NCBI RefSeq assembly: GCF_003651245.1
Contig: NZ_RAPE01000002.1
Coordinates: 558,001 to 622,000 of the forward strand
DNA: 64,000 bases
DNA from: Roseovarius spongiae
GTDB taxonomy: Bacteria > Pseudomonadota > Alphaproteobacteria > Rhodobacterales > Rhodobacteraceae
Direction of reading: 5' to 3'
The notes beneath the pieces were generated by a model. The model saw only the letters and a list, made by a program, of their open reading frames with translations. It was not told where the DNA came from and did not search any database. The position numbers were made by a program, and so were the translations under genes. This document shows, piece by piece, positions 1 to 10,177 of this stretch. The number at the start of each line of letters is the position of its first letter. The stretch's first letter is position 1.

Positions 1-2151
<2,151 letters not shown>

Positions 2152-2232
2152 GGCTGTCGATTCCCTCTGGGCGCTGTCGGCCTTCCTTTAGGCGATCCCG
2201 GCCCAAGGGGGAAGGGGGCGGGCGCGACGGGG

Positions 2233-2261
2233 TTGACCGTGCGCGCGATGACGGGTCCTAT
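2233..2261 (+). promoter_or_regulatory. Candidate sigma70-type promoter for the lyase/peptidase pair
   Basis: TTGACC at 2233-2238 and TCCTAT at 2256-2261 are 17 bases apart, which is the standard spacing. They lie 25 bases before the start codon of the PLP-lyase gene. This is a match by eye only. Confidence 0.35.
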
Positions 2262-2285
2262 GACGCGCAAACCGGCGGAGGGGAC

Positions 2286-3317
2286 ATGCAGATATTCGAT
2301 AATCCGTGGCGCGGGCAGGGGCTTGACTGCGATGAACTTGCCGGCGTCCCGGCGCCGAGCGTCGACGTCGACGCGCCCCGCGCGCTGCTGGAACGCTGCC
2401 CCACGGCCGCGCGCACGCCGCTTTGCGAGGTGACGGGCTTCGGTGCGCGCGTCTGGGCCAAGGACGAGCGGGGGCGCATGGGGCTTGGCAGTTTCAAGGC
2501 GCTGGGCGCGGCCTACGTGATCGCGCACGAGGCGGCGGCGACCGGGGCGGGCGACCTCTCGGACGCGCTTGCCGGGCGCTGCTATGTCACGGCGAGCGCG
2601 GGCAATCACGGGCTGTCGCTCGCCGCGGGCGCCGCGCTTTTCGGGGCGCGGGGGGTGGTTTACCTGTCCGACACGGTGCCTGACGCCTTCGCGCAGAAGC
2701 TGCGGGCGAAGGGCGCCGAGGTGGTGCGCGCCGGGCGCGACTACGAGGAAAGCATGGACGCGGCGATGGAAACCGCGCAGGCGAAGGGCTGGACGCTTCT
2801 GTCGGACAGTTCGTGGGAGGGTTATACCGAACTGCCGCACCGGCTCATGGAGGGATACCTCGTGATGGCCGCCGAGGCCGCGGAGGACATGCCCGAGCCG
2901 CCCACGCATATCATGCTCCAGGCCGGGGTCGGCGGGCTGGCCGGGGCCGCCGCCGCGTATTTCCGCGCCGCCTGGGGGGACGCGCCGCGCATCGTCGTGG
3001 TCGAGCCGGACGCGGCCCCCGCGCTGCAGGCCAGCATCGAGGCGGGGCGCCCTGTGCACACCACGGGGCCGGTGTCGAACATGGGGCGGCTCGACTGCAA
3101 GGCGCCCTCGCTCATCGCGCTCAAGGGTCTGGCGCGCGACGCCGACGCCTTTGCGCTGATCTCCGACAGGGAGGCCGAGGCGGTGCTGCCCGACCTTGCC
3201 GCGCAAGGGCTGGCGAGCACGCCCTCGGGGGCGGCTGGGCTGGCGGCGCTCGGGGGCATGGAGCTTTGCCCCGAGGCCCGCGTGCTCTGCATCCTCAGCG
3301 AAGAGGCGGGCGGATGA
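2286..3317 (+). CDS. Diaminopropionate ammonia-lyase-like PLP enzyme (fold type II)
   Basis: The 343-residue protein is a fold-type-II PLP enzyme. The Schiff-base lysine is in GLGSFKALGAAY (about residue 70), followed by the phosphate/substrate loop TASAGNHG and the WEGYTELPHRLMEGY segment typical of diaminopropionate ammonia-lyase (YgeX/DpaL). That enzyme converts 2,3-diaminopropionate to pyruvate and ammonia. It is about 55 residues shorter than E. coli YgeX, mostly at the N-terminus, and the YgeX aspartate in TDGNHG is replaced (SAGNHG), so the exact substrate is uncertain. A GGAGGGG ribosome site precedes the ATG. The stop overlaps the start of the M24 peptidase gene (ATGA), so the two are translationally coupled. 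Confidence 0.75.
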   Translation: MQIFDNPWRGQGLDCDELAGVPAPSVDVDAPRALLERCPTAARTPLCEVTGFGARVWAKDERGRMGLGSFKALGAAYVIAHEAAATGAGDLSDALAGRCYVTASAGNHGLSLAAGAALFGARGVVYLSDTVPDAFAQKLRAKGAEVVRAGRDYEESMDAAMETAQAKGWTLLSDSSWEGYTELPHRLMEGYLVMAAEAAEDMPEPPTHIMLQAGVGGLAGAAAAYFRAAWGDAPRIVVVEPDAAPALQASIEAGRPVHTTGPVSNMGRLDCKAPSLIALKGLARDADAFALISDREAEAVLPDLAAQGLASTPSGAAGLAALGGMELCPEARVLCILSEEAGG

Positions 3318-4444
3318 CGCGCGGATTCGCGCGCGCTGAATACGAGGCCCGCGTCGCAGCGGCGCAGGCGCGGATGGACGCCACCGGGCTGGCCGCGATC
3401 CTGCTCACGACCGAGGCCGACCTGCGCTATTTCTCGGGCTTCCTCACCCGGTTCTGGGAAAGCCCGAGCCGACCGTGGTTCCTGGTCCTCCCCGTTTCGG
3501 GCGCGCCCAGGGCGGTGATTCCGTCGATCGGCGCGGCCTTGATGGCGAAGACATGGATCGACGATATCCGCACATGGCCCGCACCCGCGCCGCAGGATGA
3601 CGGCATAAGCCTGCTGGCCGAGGCCCTGCGCGAGACGGGCGGCCCCGTCGGTCTGCCGATGGGGCGCGAAAGCCACCTGCGGATGCCGCTTGACGATTTC
3701 GCGCTGCTGAAAGAGGCCAGCGGGCTGCACTTCACCGATGATCGCGGCATCGTGCGCGACCTGCGCGCGATCAAGTCCGAGGCCGAGATCGCGAAGATCG
3801 CCGAGACCTGCGCCATCGCCGGGCGCGCCTTTGACCGCGTGCCGGAGATCGCGCGCCCGGGCGCGCCGCTGTCGCGCGTGTTTCGCGATTTCCAGCGGCT
3901 GCTGCTCGAGGAGGGGGCGGATTGGGTGCCTTATCTTGCCGGTGGAGCAGGGCCGGGCGGCTACGGCGACGTGATCTCGCCGGCGACGGACGCGCCGCTC
4001 GCTTCGGGCGACGTGCTGATGCTGGATACCGGCGCGGTGCGCGACGGGTATTTCTGCGACTACGACCGCAATTTCGCGCTGGGCGCGGTCGGCGCGGAGG
4101 CGCGGGACGCCCATCTGCGGCTGATCGAGGCCACGGCGGCGGGCGAAGCGGCAGCGCGCCCCGGCGCGCGCGCCTGCGATGTGTATGATTCGATGGCGAA
4201 AATCACCGGCGGCGGCGAGGGCGCGGGACGGCTGGGCCACGGACTGGGCATGCAGCTGACCGAGGGGCTGTCGCTGATGGCGGGGGACGACACGGTGCTG
4301 CGGGAGGGCATGGTCATCACGCTGGAGCCGGGGGTCGCGCTCGGCCCCGGGCGGATCATGGTCCACGAGGAGAACATCGTGATCCGCAAGGGCGCGCCGG
4401 AGCGGCTGACGCGATTCGCGGGGTCGGAGATGGTCGAACTATGA
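3314..4444 (+). CDS. M24 family metallopeptidase (Xaa-Pro dipeptidase-like)
   Basis: This is a 376-residue pita-bread metallopeptidase. The five metal ligands are visible in order: two aspartates in LDTGAVRDGYFCDYDRN, a histidine in GRLGHGLGM, a glutamate in ITLEPGV and a glutamate in MVHEENIVI. The N-terminal half is the creatinase-like domain. The reading frame is open upstream, but the ATG at 3314 overlapping the lyase stop is the sensible start and gives a normal family length. M24 relatives include proline dipeptidases, creatinase and ectoine hydrolase. The pairing with a diaminopropionate-lyase-like enzyme suggests it releases the lyase's substrate from a conjugate, which is inference. 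Confidence 0.85.
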   Translation: MTRGFARAEYEARVAAAQARMDATGLAAILLTTEADLRYFSGFLTRFWESPSRPWFLVLPVSGAPRAVIPSIGAALMAKTWIDDIRTWPAPAPQDDGISLLAEALRETGGPVGLPMGRESHLRMPLDDFALLKEASGLHFTDDRGIVRDLRAIKSEAEIAKIAETCAIAGRAFDRVPEIARPGAPLSRVFRDFQRLLLEEGADWVPYLAGGAGPGGYGDVISPATDAPLASGDVLMLDTGAVRDGYFCDYDRNFALGAVGAEARDAHLRLIEATAAGEAAARPGARACDVYDSMAKITGGGEGAGRLGHGLGMQLTEGLSLMAGDDTVLREGMVITLEPGVALGPGRIMVHEENIVIRKGAPERLTRFAGSEMVEL

Positions 4445-4451
4445 CGGGGCG

Positions 4452-4502
4452 GCAGAAAATTCACTGAATTTTCTGCGCAAAAGTCTTCGAGGAAGACTTT
4501 TG
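4452..4502. terminator. Tandem hairpins between convergent genes
   Basis: Two adjacent perfect hairpins fill the 68-base gap between the converging M24 and mazG genes. The first has 11-bp arms (4452-4462 with 4466-4476) and a 3-base loop. The second has 10-bp arms (4479-4488 with 4492-4501; 11 bp counting the closing C-G) and the loop GAG. Each arm carries A or T runs, so they could terminate transcription from both sides. A similar pair lies at 59390-59439. Confidence 0.6.
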
Positions 4503-4512
4503 GCGCGGGATG

Positions 4513-5322
4513 TCAGGCGGATTTCTCTTCGGCCTTGGCGCGGTTCCAGAGCGCGTCCATCTCGGCCAGGTCCGACTCCGCCGGCGTGCGGCCCTGTGCG
4601 GCCAGCAGCGCCTCGATGCGCTCGAAGCGGCGGGTGAACTTGGCGTTGGCGCGGCGCAGCGCCGCCTCGGGATCGACCTTCATGTGCCGCGCGAGATTGG
4701 CCATGACAAAGAGCAGGTCGCCGAATTCCTCCTCGATATGTCTAGACATATTCGCCTCGCGCAGCTCCCGCGCCTCTTCCACCAGCTTGTCGAGCACCTG
4801 GCCGCTCTCGGGCCAGTCAAAGCCCACCCGCGCGGCGCGTTTCTGCAACTTGACCGCGCGCATCAGCGCCGGCAGGCCGAGCGCCACGCCGTCCAGCGTT
4901 CCCGTCTCGGCGGCGGCGGCGCGCTCGGCGGCCTTGACCGCCTCCCAGTCGCGGGTCTGCTGCTCGGCCGACTTGTCGCGGCTCTCGTCGCCGAAGACGT
5001 GCGGATGACGCGCGACCATCTTGTCCGAGATCGCGTTCGCCACGTCGTCGAAGCCGAACAGCCCGTGATCGTCCGCGATCTGCGCGTGGAACACCACCTG
5101 CAACAACAGATCGCCCAGTTCGCCCCGCAGATCGTCCCAGGCGGCGCGCTCGATCGCGTCGGCGACCTCGTAGGCCTCCTCGATCGTGTAGGGGGCGATG
5201 CTGGCGAAGTCCTGCTCGATGTCCCAGGGGCAGCCGGTCTCGGGGTCGCGCAGGGCGCGCATGATGGCGCGCAGGCGGGTCAGGCCGTCCGCGGCGCTAT
5301 CGGTGGGCTGGTCATCTGGCAT
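4513..5322 (-). CDS. mazG: Nucleoside triphosphate pyrophosphohydrolase MazG
   Basis: MazG hydrolyses NTPs and dNTPs to the monophosphate and pyrophosphate, a house-cleaning role. The 269-residue protein has the two tandem MazG domains: the first with EEAYEVADAIE followed by GELGDLLLQV, the second with VEEARELREAN followed by EEEFGDLLFV. These acidic clusters bind Mg2+. The frame extends to 5508, but the added N-terminus is not MazG-like, so the ATG at 5322 (MPDDQPTDS) is chosen. It converges with the M24 peptidase gene across the tandem hairpins. Confidence 0.95.
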   Translation of the reverse strand: MPDDQPTDSAADGLTRLRAIMRALRDPETGCPWDIEQDFASIAPYTIEEAYEVADAIERAAWDDLRGELGDLLLQVVFHAQIADDHGLFGFDDVANAISDKMVARHPHVFGDESRDKSAEQQTRDWEAVKAAERAAAAETGTLDGVALGLPALMRAVKLQKRAARVGFDWPESGQVLDKLVEEARELREANMSRHIEEEFGDLLFVMANLARHMKVDPEAALRRANAKFTRRFERIEALLAAQGRTPAESDLAEMDALWNRAKAEEKSA

Positions 5323-5443
5323 TGCGCGGGGTCCGTCTTTGGGGTTGAGTGCACCGTGATGGCAAAGCGGACCGGAGTCCAGCCGCGCAGGCGGGACCGC
5401 CGCGGCGCGGGTAAATCGAAAGACATGGGGAAGGAAACGGAGA

Positions 5444-6409
5444 ATGGCGCTCAAGGATGCAGGCAACCAGGTCGACGAGGCGTTTACCCGCAAGGGTCTG
5501 CGCGGCAAGAGCTATGAGAACGCATTCGCCGGGGCGACGTCGTTCCTGCGGCGGCGTTACACCAAGGACCTGGCGGGCGTCGACATCGCCGTGACCGGCG
5601 TGCCTTTCGATCAGGCGGTGACCAATCGCAGCGGCACCCGCCTTGGGCCGCGCGCGATCCGCGAGGCGAGCACGCTTCAGACCAGCGACACGCCCTATGG
5701 CTGGGGCTATGACGCGATGGAGGTGCTGGATATCATCGACTATGGCGACATGGCCTTCGACTACGCGATGGTGCCCGAGTTTCCGGGGCTGCTGAGCGAG
5801 CATATCCGCACGATCCTGGCGGCGGACGTCGCCAGCGTCGTGCTGGGCGGGGATCACTACATCAGCTACCCGATCCTGCGCGCATATGCCGAGAAATACG
5901 GGCCAATGGCGCTGTTGCAGTTCGATGCGCATACCGACACCTGGGCCGATGACGACATGGACCGGATCGATCACGGGACGATGTTCTACAAGGCGATCAA
6001 GCAGGGGCTTGTGGACCCGGCGCGCTCGGTCCAGGTGGGGATCCGCACGACGGTGCCCGATCCGATGGGCGTGACGATCATCGACGCGCGCGAGGTGCAC
6101 GAGGCCGGGCCGGCGGAGACGGCGAAGAAGATCCGCGGCATCCTCGGCGATGCGCCGACCTATCTGAGCTTTGACATCGACGCGCTCGACCCCGGGTTCG
6201 CGCCGGGCACCGGCACGCCGGTCTGGGGCGGGCTGAGCAGCGGGCAGGCGGCGATCATGCTGCGCGACCTCGCCGGGATCAACATCAAGGGGGGTGATAT
6301 CGTCGAGGTCTCGCCGCCCTTCGACAGCACCGGCGCCACGGCGGTGGCGGGGGCGCATGTGGCGACGGCGCTGATCTGCCTGCTGGGGTGGGACAAGCGC
6401 GACCGGTAG
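5444..6409 (+). CDS. speB: Agmatinase (ureohydrolase family)
   Basis: This 321-residue ureohydrolase would split agmatine into putrescine and urea. The manganese ligands are visible: His in GGDHYISYP, Asp/His/Asp in QFDAHTDTW, and two Asp in SFDIDALDPGFAPGTGTP. The start follows a GGAGA ribosome site. Relatives such as guanidinobutyrase and guanidinopropionase share all these motifs, so the substrate is assigned at family level only. It is divergent from mazG and followed by a hairpin at 6412. Confidence 0.85.
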   Translation: MALKDAGNQVDEAFTRKGLRGKSYENAFAGATSFLRRRYTKDLAGVDIAVTGVPFDQAVTNRSGTRLGPRAIREASTLQTSDTPYGWGYDAMEVLDIIDYGDMAFDYAMVPEFPGLLSEHIRTILAADVASVVLGGDHYISYPILRAYAEKYGPMALLQFDAHTDTWADDDMDRIDHGTMFYKAIKQGLVDPARSVQVGIRTTVPDPMGVTIIDAREVHEAGPAETAKKIRGILGDAPTYLSFDIDALDPGFAPGTGTPVWGGLSSGQAAIMLRDLAGINIKGGDIVEVSPPFDSTGATAVAGAHVATALICLLGWDKRDR

Positions 6410-6411
6410 CG

Positions 6412-6444
6412 CCCGCCGCGGGCGGCGGGATCCGAGTATTTGGG
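6412..6444 (+). repeat. Hairpin plus GAGTATTT tail, possible dispersed element
   Basis: A CG-rich inverted repeat with 8-bp arms (6412-6429) lies just after the agmatinase stop and is followed by GATCCGAGTATTTGG. The stretch after it, ending GAAAGATGA, runs into the start codon of the next gene. A similar hairpin-plus-GGATATTT arrangement is at 21702-21734. It may act as a terminator. Confidence 0.4.
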
Positions 6445-6456
6445 GAACTTTGAAAG

Positions 6457-6876
6457 ATGAGCTGGTTTGGCTGGGCCGGGATCGTCATCTGCGCGGGGAT
6501 CGCGCTGGTCGCGCTCTGGGTGCGGCTTGCGCCGAGCGATCCGGCGCGCTGGCACACGATGCCGGAGGTGGAGCGCGACGCGGACCTGCCGGGGGGCGCC
6601 ATGCGGGTGATCGGCGCCGGGCCGGAGGGGCTGGCGCGGCTTGACCGGATCATCCGCGCCACGGCGCGCACGGATGCGCTGGCGGGGTCGGTCGGCGAGG
6701 GGATGGTGACCTACGTGACGCGCTCACGCGTGTTCGGCTTTCCGGACTACACCACGGTGCGGCAGGAGGGGCAGCGGATCGCCATATTCGGGCGGGCGCG
6801 GTTCGGCAAGTCCGACCTAGGAGTCAACGCCGCGCGCATCGATGGCTGGCTGGAGACGTTCGGGCAGCGCGGATGA
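6457..6876 (+). CDS. DUF1499 domain protein
   Basis: The 139-residue protein has one N-terminal membrane helix (residues 5-24) and then a domain resembling DUF1499, with the typical VTYVTRSRVFGFPDYTTV and the ending FGKSDLGVNAARIDGWL. The family has no established biochemical function that I can name. Its last 60 bases overlap, on the opposite strand, the end of the small secreted-protein gene 6817-7110. Confidence 0.8.
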   Translation: MSWFGWAGIVICAGIALVALWVRLAPSDPARWHTMPEVERDADLPGGAMRVIGAGPEGLARLDRIIRATARTDALAGSVGEGMVTYVTRSRVFGFPDYTTVRQEGQRIAIFGRARFGKSDLGVNAARIDGWLETFGQRG

Positions 6877-7110
6877 CAGGCAGCCGTCCGAGATCTTGCG
6901 CCACATCGGGACGTTGAGCGACATCTGGCACTGGGCCATGAAGGTCTTGCCGTCCACGTGCAGGCAGGTCATTTCGCCGATCTCCACCCGCGCGCCGGAT
7001 TTGTCGGTGCAATAGCACTCGACGGTCTTGCCGCCGATGGTCGCGTCGGCGGACGCCGGCGCGGCAATGGCGGCGAGAAGCGCGAGCAGAATGGCTGTCA
7101 TGCCTTTCAT
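6817..7110 (-). CDS. Small secreted hypothetical protein
   Basis: The predicted product has 97 residues, starting MKGMTAILLALLAA, a clear signal peptide with a likely cut after ASA. The mature part has four cysteines (in VECYCTDKSG, MTCLHV, AQCQM and DGCLSS), which could form disulfides in the periplasm. An in-frame ATG nine bases upstream (7119) is an alternative start; neither has a strong ribosome site. I do not recognise a named family. Its 3' end overlaps the DUF1499 gene by 60 bases. Confidence 0.7.
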   Translation of the reverse strand: MKGMTAILLALLAAIAAPASADATIGGKTVECYCTDKSGARVEIGEMTCLHVDGKTFMAQCQMSLNVPMWRKISDGCLSSALPERLQPAIDARGVDS

Positions 7111-7174
7111 GGGCGCCATGATAGCACGCCAAGCGGTCTTGACCAATTGGTGATGATGGGGGACACCGCGGCGC

Positions 7175-8224
7175 ATGGTTCCGATGGACAGGCTTCAGCA
7201 GATCGTCGAGCGGTTCGAGTTTCTCGAGGCGAAGATGGCGCAGGGCGGCGGTGACGATATCGCGTCGCTTGGGCGCGAATACGCCGAACTGCGCCCGGTG
7301 GTCGAAGAGGCGCGCGCCTACCGGCAGGTGCTGGCCGATATCGAGACCGCCGAGGCGATGCTCGCCGATCCCGAGATGAAGGCGCTGGCGCTAGACGAAT
7401 TGGAGGAACTGCGTGCGCGGCTGCCCGGCATGGAGGCGGCGCTGCAACTGGCGCTGTTGCCGCGCGACGCGGCGGATGCGCGCCCCGCCATCATCGAAAT
7501 CCGCCCCGGCACGGGGGGCGAGGAGGCGGCGCTGTTCGCCGGGGACCTCGCGCGGATGTACCAGCGCTACGCCGAGGCGCGCGGCTGGAGCTTCGACATC
7601 GTCGAGGAACAGCAGAGCGAGCTGGGCGGCATCCGCGAGCTGGTGGCGCATGTGAAGGGGCAGGGCGTCTTTGCGCGGCTCAAGTTCGAGAGCGGCGTGC
7701 ACCGCGTGCAGCGCGTGCCCGAGACCGAGAGCGGCGGGCGCATCCACACCTCGGCGGCGACGGTTGCAGTGCTGCCCGAGGCCGAGGACGTGGAGGTGAA
7801 GATCGACGCCAATGACCTGCGGATCGACACGATGCGCAGCTCGGGCGCGGGGGGGCAGCATGTCAACACCACCGATTCGGCGGTGCGGATCACCCACCTG
7901 CCCAGCGGGATCGTCGTCACGAGTTCCGAGAAATCCCAGCACCGCAACCGCGAGATCGCCATGCAGGTGCTGAAATCGCGGCTGTTCGACCTGGAGCGCG
8001 GCCGCGCGGCGAGCGAACGCTCGGCCAGCCGGGCGGCGCAGGTGGGATCGGGGGATCGCTCCGAGCGAATCCGCACCTACAACTTTCCGCAGGGGCGCAT
8101 GACGGACCACCGGATCAACCTGACGCTTTACAAGCTCGACCAGGTGATGGCGGGCGATCTCGACGAGGTGATCGACGCGCTGACGGCGGATGCGCAGGCG
8201 GCGATGCTGGCGGAACTGTCGTGA
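7175..8224 (+). CDS. prfA: Peptide chain release factor 1
   Basis: RF1 reads UAA and UAG stop codons and releases the nascent peptide. The 349-residue length is normal. The peptidyl-tRNA hydrolysis motif GGQ sits in [17 protein letters not shown] around residue 227, and [15 protein letters not shown] marks the domain that holds the codon-recognition loop. The stop overlaps the prmC start (GTGA), placing RF1 in one operon with the enzyme that methylates its GGQ glutamine. Confidence 0.98.
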   Translation: MVPMDRLQQIVERFEFLEAKMAQGGGDDIASLGREYAELRPVVEEARAYRQVLADIETAEAMLADPEMKALALDELEELRARLPGMEAALQLALLPRDAADARPAIIEIRPGTGGEEAALFAGDLARMYQRYAEARGWSFDIVEEQQSELGGIRELVAHVKGQGVFARLKFESGVHRVQRVPETESGGRIHTSAATVAVLPEAEDVEVKIDANDLRIDTMRSSGAGGQHVNTTDSAVRITHLPSGIVVTSSEKSQHRNREIAMQVLKSRLFDLERGRAASERSASRAAQVGSGDRSERIRTYNFPQGRMTDHRINLTLYKLDQVMAGDLDEVIDALTADAQAAMLAELS

Positions 8225-9027
8225 AGCTGCGCGACGCGATGCAGGACGCGCGCCGGCGGCTCGAACTGGTGGGCGTGCCGGACGCGGGGCGCGACGTCTC
8301 GGCCCTGCTCGACGCCGCCGGGGCGGGGGTAGAGGAGGACATGACGCCCGAGGTCGCCGCGCGCTTTGCCGCGATGGTGGAAAGCCGCCTGCGCCGTCGC
8401 CCCGTCAGCCAGATCATCGGGCGGCGCGCCTTCTGGATGCATGATTTCGAGGTGACGTCGGACGTGCTCGACCCGCGGCCGGAGACCGAAACGCTGGTCG
8501 ATGCGGCCCGCGATACCGGCGCGGCGCGCGTGCTCGACCTTGGGACGGGGTCGGGCTGTATCGCCCTGTCGATCCTGCACGAATTGCCCGCCGCGCGCGC
8601 CGTGGCGACGGACCTCTCCGAGGCGGCGCTCGCCGTGGCGCGGCGCAATGCCGACCGGGTGGGCGTCGCCGACCGCGTGACGTTCCTGCGCTCGGACTGG
8701 TTTTCGGACGTCGACGGGCAGTTCGACCTGATCGTTTCAAATCCGCCCTACATCGCGGCGGCAGAGATGCCTGGCCTTGCGCCCGAGTTGCGCCATGAGC
8801 CGCGCATGGCGCTTACCGATGGCGCGGACGGGCTGTCGGCCTACCGCGCGCTGGCGCGCGGGGCGGGGGCGCACCTGGCGTCGGGCGGCTGGGTGATGCT
8901 GGAAATCGGGCATGCGCAGGGGGCGGACGTGACCGCGCTGTTGGAGGCGGCCGGGCTGCGCGACGTGACGATCCTGCCCGATCTCGACGGACGCGACCGG
9001 GTGGTGAGGGCGCGCAATCCCGGCTGA
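8221..9027 (+). CDS. prmC: Release factor glutamine methyltransferase PrmC
   Basis: PrmC methylates the GGQ glutamine of RF1 and RF2. The 268-residue protein starts with GTG inside the prfA stop. Its SAM-binding site is [13 protein letters not shown] and the catalytic NPPY is near residue 174 ([12 protein letters not shown]), both diagnostic. An N-terminal helical domain (about residues 1-75) recognises release factors in known structures. A weak 6-bp hairpin (9026-9040) covers the stop codon. Confidence 0.97.
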   Translation: MKLRDAMQDARRRLELVGVPDAGRDVSALLDAAGAGVEEDMTPEVAARFAAMVESRLRRRPVSQIIGRRAFWMHDFEVTSDVLDPRPETETLVDAARDTGAARVLDLGTGSGCIALSILHELPAARAVATDLSEAALAVARRNADRVGVADRVTFLRSDWFSDVDGQFDLIVSNPPYIAAAEMPGLAPELRHEPRMALTDGADGLSAYRALARGAGAHLASGGWVMLEIGHAQGADVTALLEAAGLRDVTILPDLDGRDRVVRARNPG

Positions 9028-9268
9028 ATCATGCTGATTCGCGCGATTCGGACGGCTGAAATGCGGAAAAATGACGAAAATGCCCGGTTTTCCCTTGCGA
9101 CGCCGCGCCATGCGTGATTAGTGGAGATGTCAGCGCGGTGGATGCCCCCCGGGTGGTCCCGCACGACGCCAAGCCAAACATTGCCGCGATCCGGTTCCAC
9201 AGTTTTCGGCGCATCGGGCGCCCCTCGGGTCAAACCACGGCACCAAGACAAGGCTGGACAGCATACAT

Positions 9269-9808
9269 ATGAGATCATCGAAGTCACGTTCGAGAAACAA
9301 GTCGAACCGCAACCGCTCGGGTTCCGTCGGCAACGTCGTCAATCGCGTGTTCGACAGCTCCGGCCCCGAGGGCAAGGTGCGCGGAACGCCGCAGCAGATC
9401 ATCGAGAAATACAACCAGCTCGCCCGCGACGCGCAGCTTGGCAACGACCGCATCGCGGCCGAGAACTTTCAGCAGCATGCTGAGCACTACCTGCGTCTGC
9501 TCGGCGCCGCGCAGAAGGAACAGGACGCCCGCCGCGAGCAGCAGGAGCGCGAGAACCGCGACCGCCAGGCCGAGAAGGACCGCGAGCGCGCGCAGCGTCA
9601 GGAGCGTGAATCCAACGCGCCGAAAAGCGATCCGGCGGATGCGCCGCAGCCCGACATTGCCGACAAATCCGCCCCTGACGGCGATGCCGGACTGGTCGAG
9701 ACGCCTGAAAGCCAGCCCCCCGAGAAACCCAAGCGCCCGCGCAAGCCCCGCCGCAAGCCGGACGCCGCCGAGAGCGAGGGGCCGAAGCCCTCGGAAACCG
9801 CGGAATAG
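9269..9808 (+). CDS. DUF4167 domain protein
   Basis: This is a 179-residue, very charged protein. The N-terminal 80 residues (NRVFDSSGPEGKVRGTPQQI to AENFQQHAEHYLRLL) form the DUF4167 domain conserved across alphaproteobacteria, where it commonly follows prfA-prmC as here. The rest is a predicted coiled coil rich in Glu, Arg and Gln (about 85-115), then a disordered acidic/proline segment ending in a KRPRKPRRKP basic patch. The basic N-terminus suggests nucleic acid binding, which is inference. The 241-base gap before it holds no gene that I can see. Confidence 0.85.
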   Translation: MRSSKSRSRNKSNRNRSGSVGNVVNRVFDSSGPEGKVRGTPQQIIEKYNQLARDAQLGNDRIAAENFQQHAEHYLRLLGAAQKEQDARREQQERENRDRQAEKDRERAQRQERESNAPKSDPADAPQPDIADKSAPDGDAGLVETPESQPPEKPKRPRKPRRKPDAAESEGPKPSETAE

Positions 9809-9865
9809 CCGGGTTCCGGACGTAAGCCGTCGTGCGCCTGGCGTAAAGCTGGGCGGGCGCTGCAT

Positions 9866-9886
9866 TGCACGGTAACCGTGCATTTT
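9866..9886 (+). terminator. Weak terminator-like hairpin after DUF4167 gene
   Basis: GCACGG and CCGTGC (within an 8-bp perfect dyad, 9866-9882) are separated by TAA and followed by ATTTTC. It lies 57 bases after the DUF4167 stop. The T run is short, so termination may be partial. It could also be a protein-binding dyad. Confidence 0.4.
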
Positions 9887-9987
9887 CGATCCAGTTACGA
9901 CAATGTGGTGCGTGGGGACCTCGCGCGCCTGTGCGGCGTGAGTCGCGCGCAGCGAACTGCGCCCTGCGGACTTTGCCCGTGGCGAAG

Positions 9988-10015
9988 AAAAAAAGGCCGA
10001 GCACTAAGCTCGGCC
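9988..10015 (-). terminator. Rho-independent terminator, minus strand
   Basis: On the minus strand GGCCGAGC, loop TTAGT and GCTCGGCC form a perfect 8-bp stem, followed directly by seven T residues (9988-9994). It lies 162 bases after the LysR stop, so it ends either the LysR transcript or a separate small RNA. Confidence 0.85.
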
Positions 10016-10074
10016 ATAGTCCAACAGGGAGGTATGAAGGTCGAACCGGCGTGCGGTGCGACCGTCATGAGGTG
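9988..10074 (-). ncRNA. Candidate small RNA ending at the terminator (or LysR 3' UTR)
   Basis: Reading the minus strand toward the terminator, the sequence contains ACCTCCCT (10026-10033), complementary to ribosome-binding sites, about 11 bases before the terminator stem. A possible -35 TTGATC (10098-10103) and poor -10 TAAGTG (10075-10080) with 17-base spacing lie upstream. Unpaired CU-rich anti-Shine-Dalgarno stretches before a terminator are typical of trans-acting RNAs, including several Rhodobacter ones. The 5' end is a guess, and processing from the LysR mRNA is equally possible. Confidence 0.3.
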
Positions 10075-10177
10075 CACTTAGGCCCGCCCAATCCGCGGAT
10101 CAAGGAGAATTAGCCACAAAGGCCAGCATGCCCGGTATGCGTTTTCTGCATGGCTAGGGGTTGGACCGCGTAAGTAT

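Larger units (their letters stand above)
9809..10177. other. Intergenic region between DUF4167 and LysR genes
   Basis: These 369 bases lie between two converging genes and hold no convincing protein gene. They contain a short dyad with T tail after DUF4167 (9866-9886), a strong minus-strand terminator (9988-10015), and between that terminator and the LysR stop an unexplained 160-base stretch with an ACCTCCCT sequence on the minus strand that may belong to a small RNA. Confidence 0.6.

Noticed and set aside
10034..10081. 15-residue open frame with AGGGAGGT directly before its ATG
   Set aside because: The ribosome-like sequence touches the ATG, too close for initiation, and the same bases on the other strand fit a small RNA seed better.
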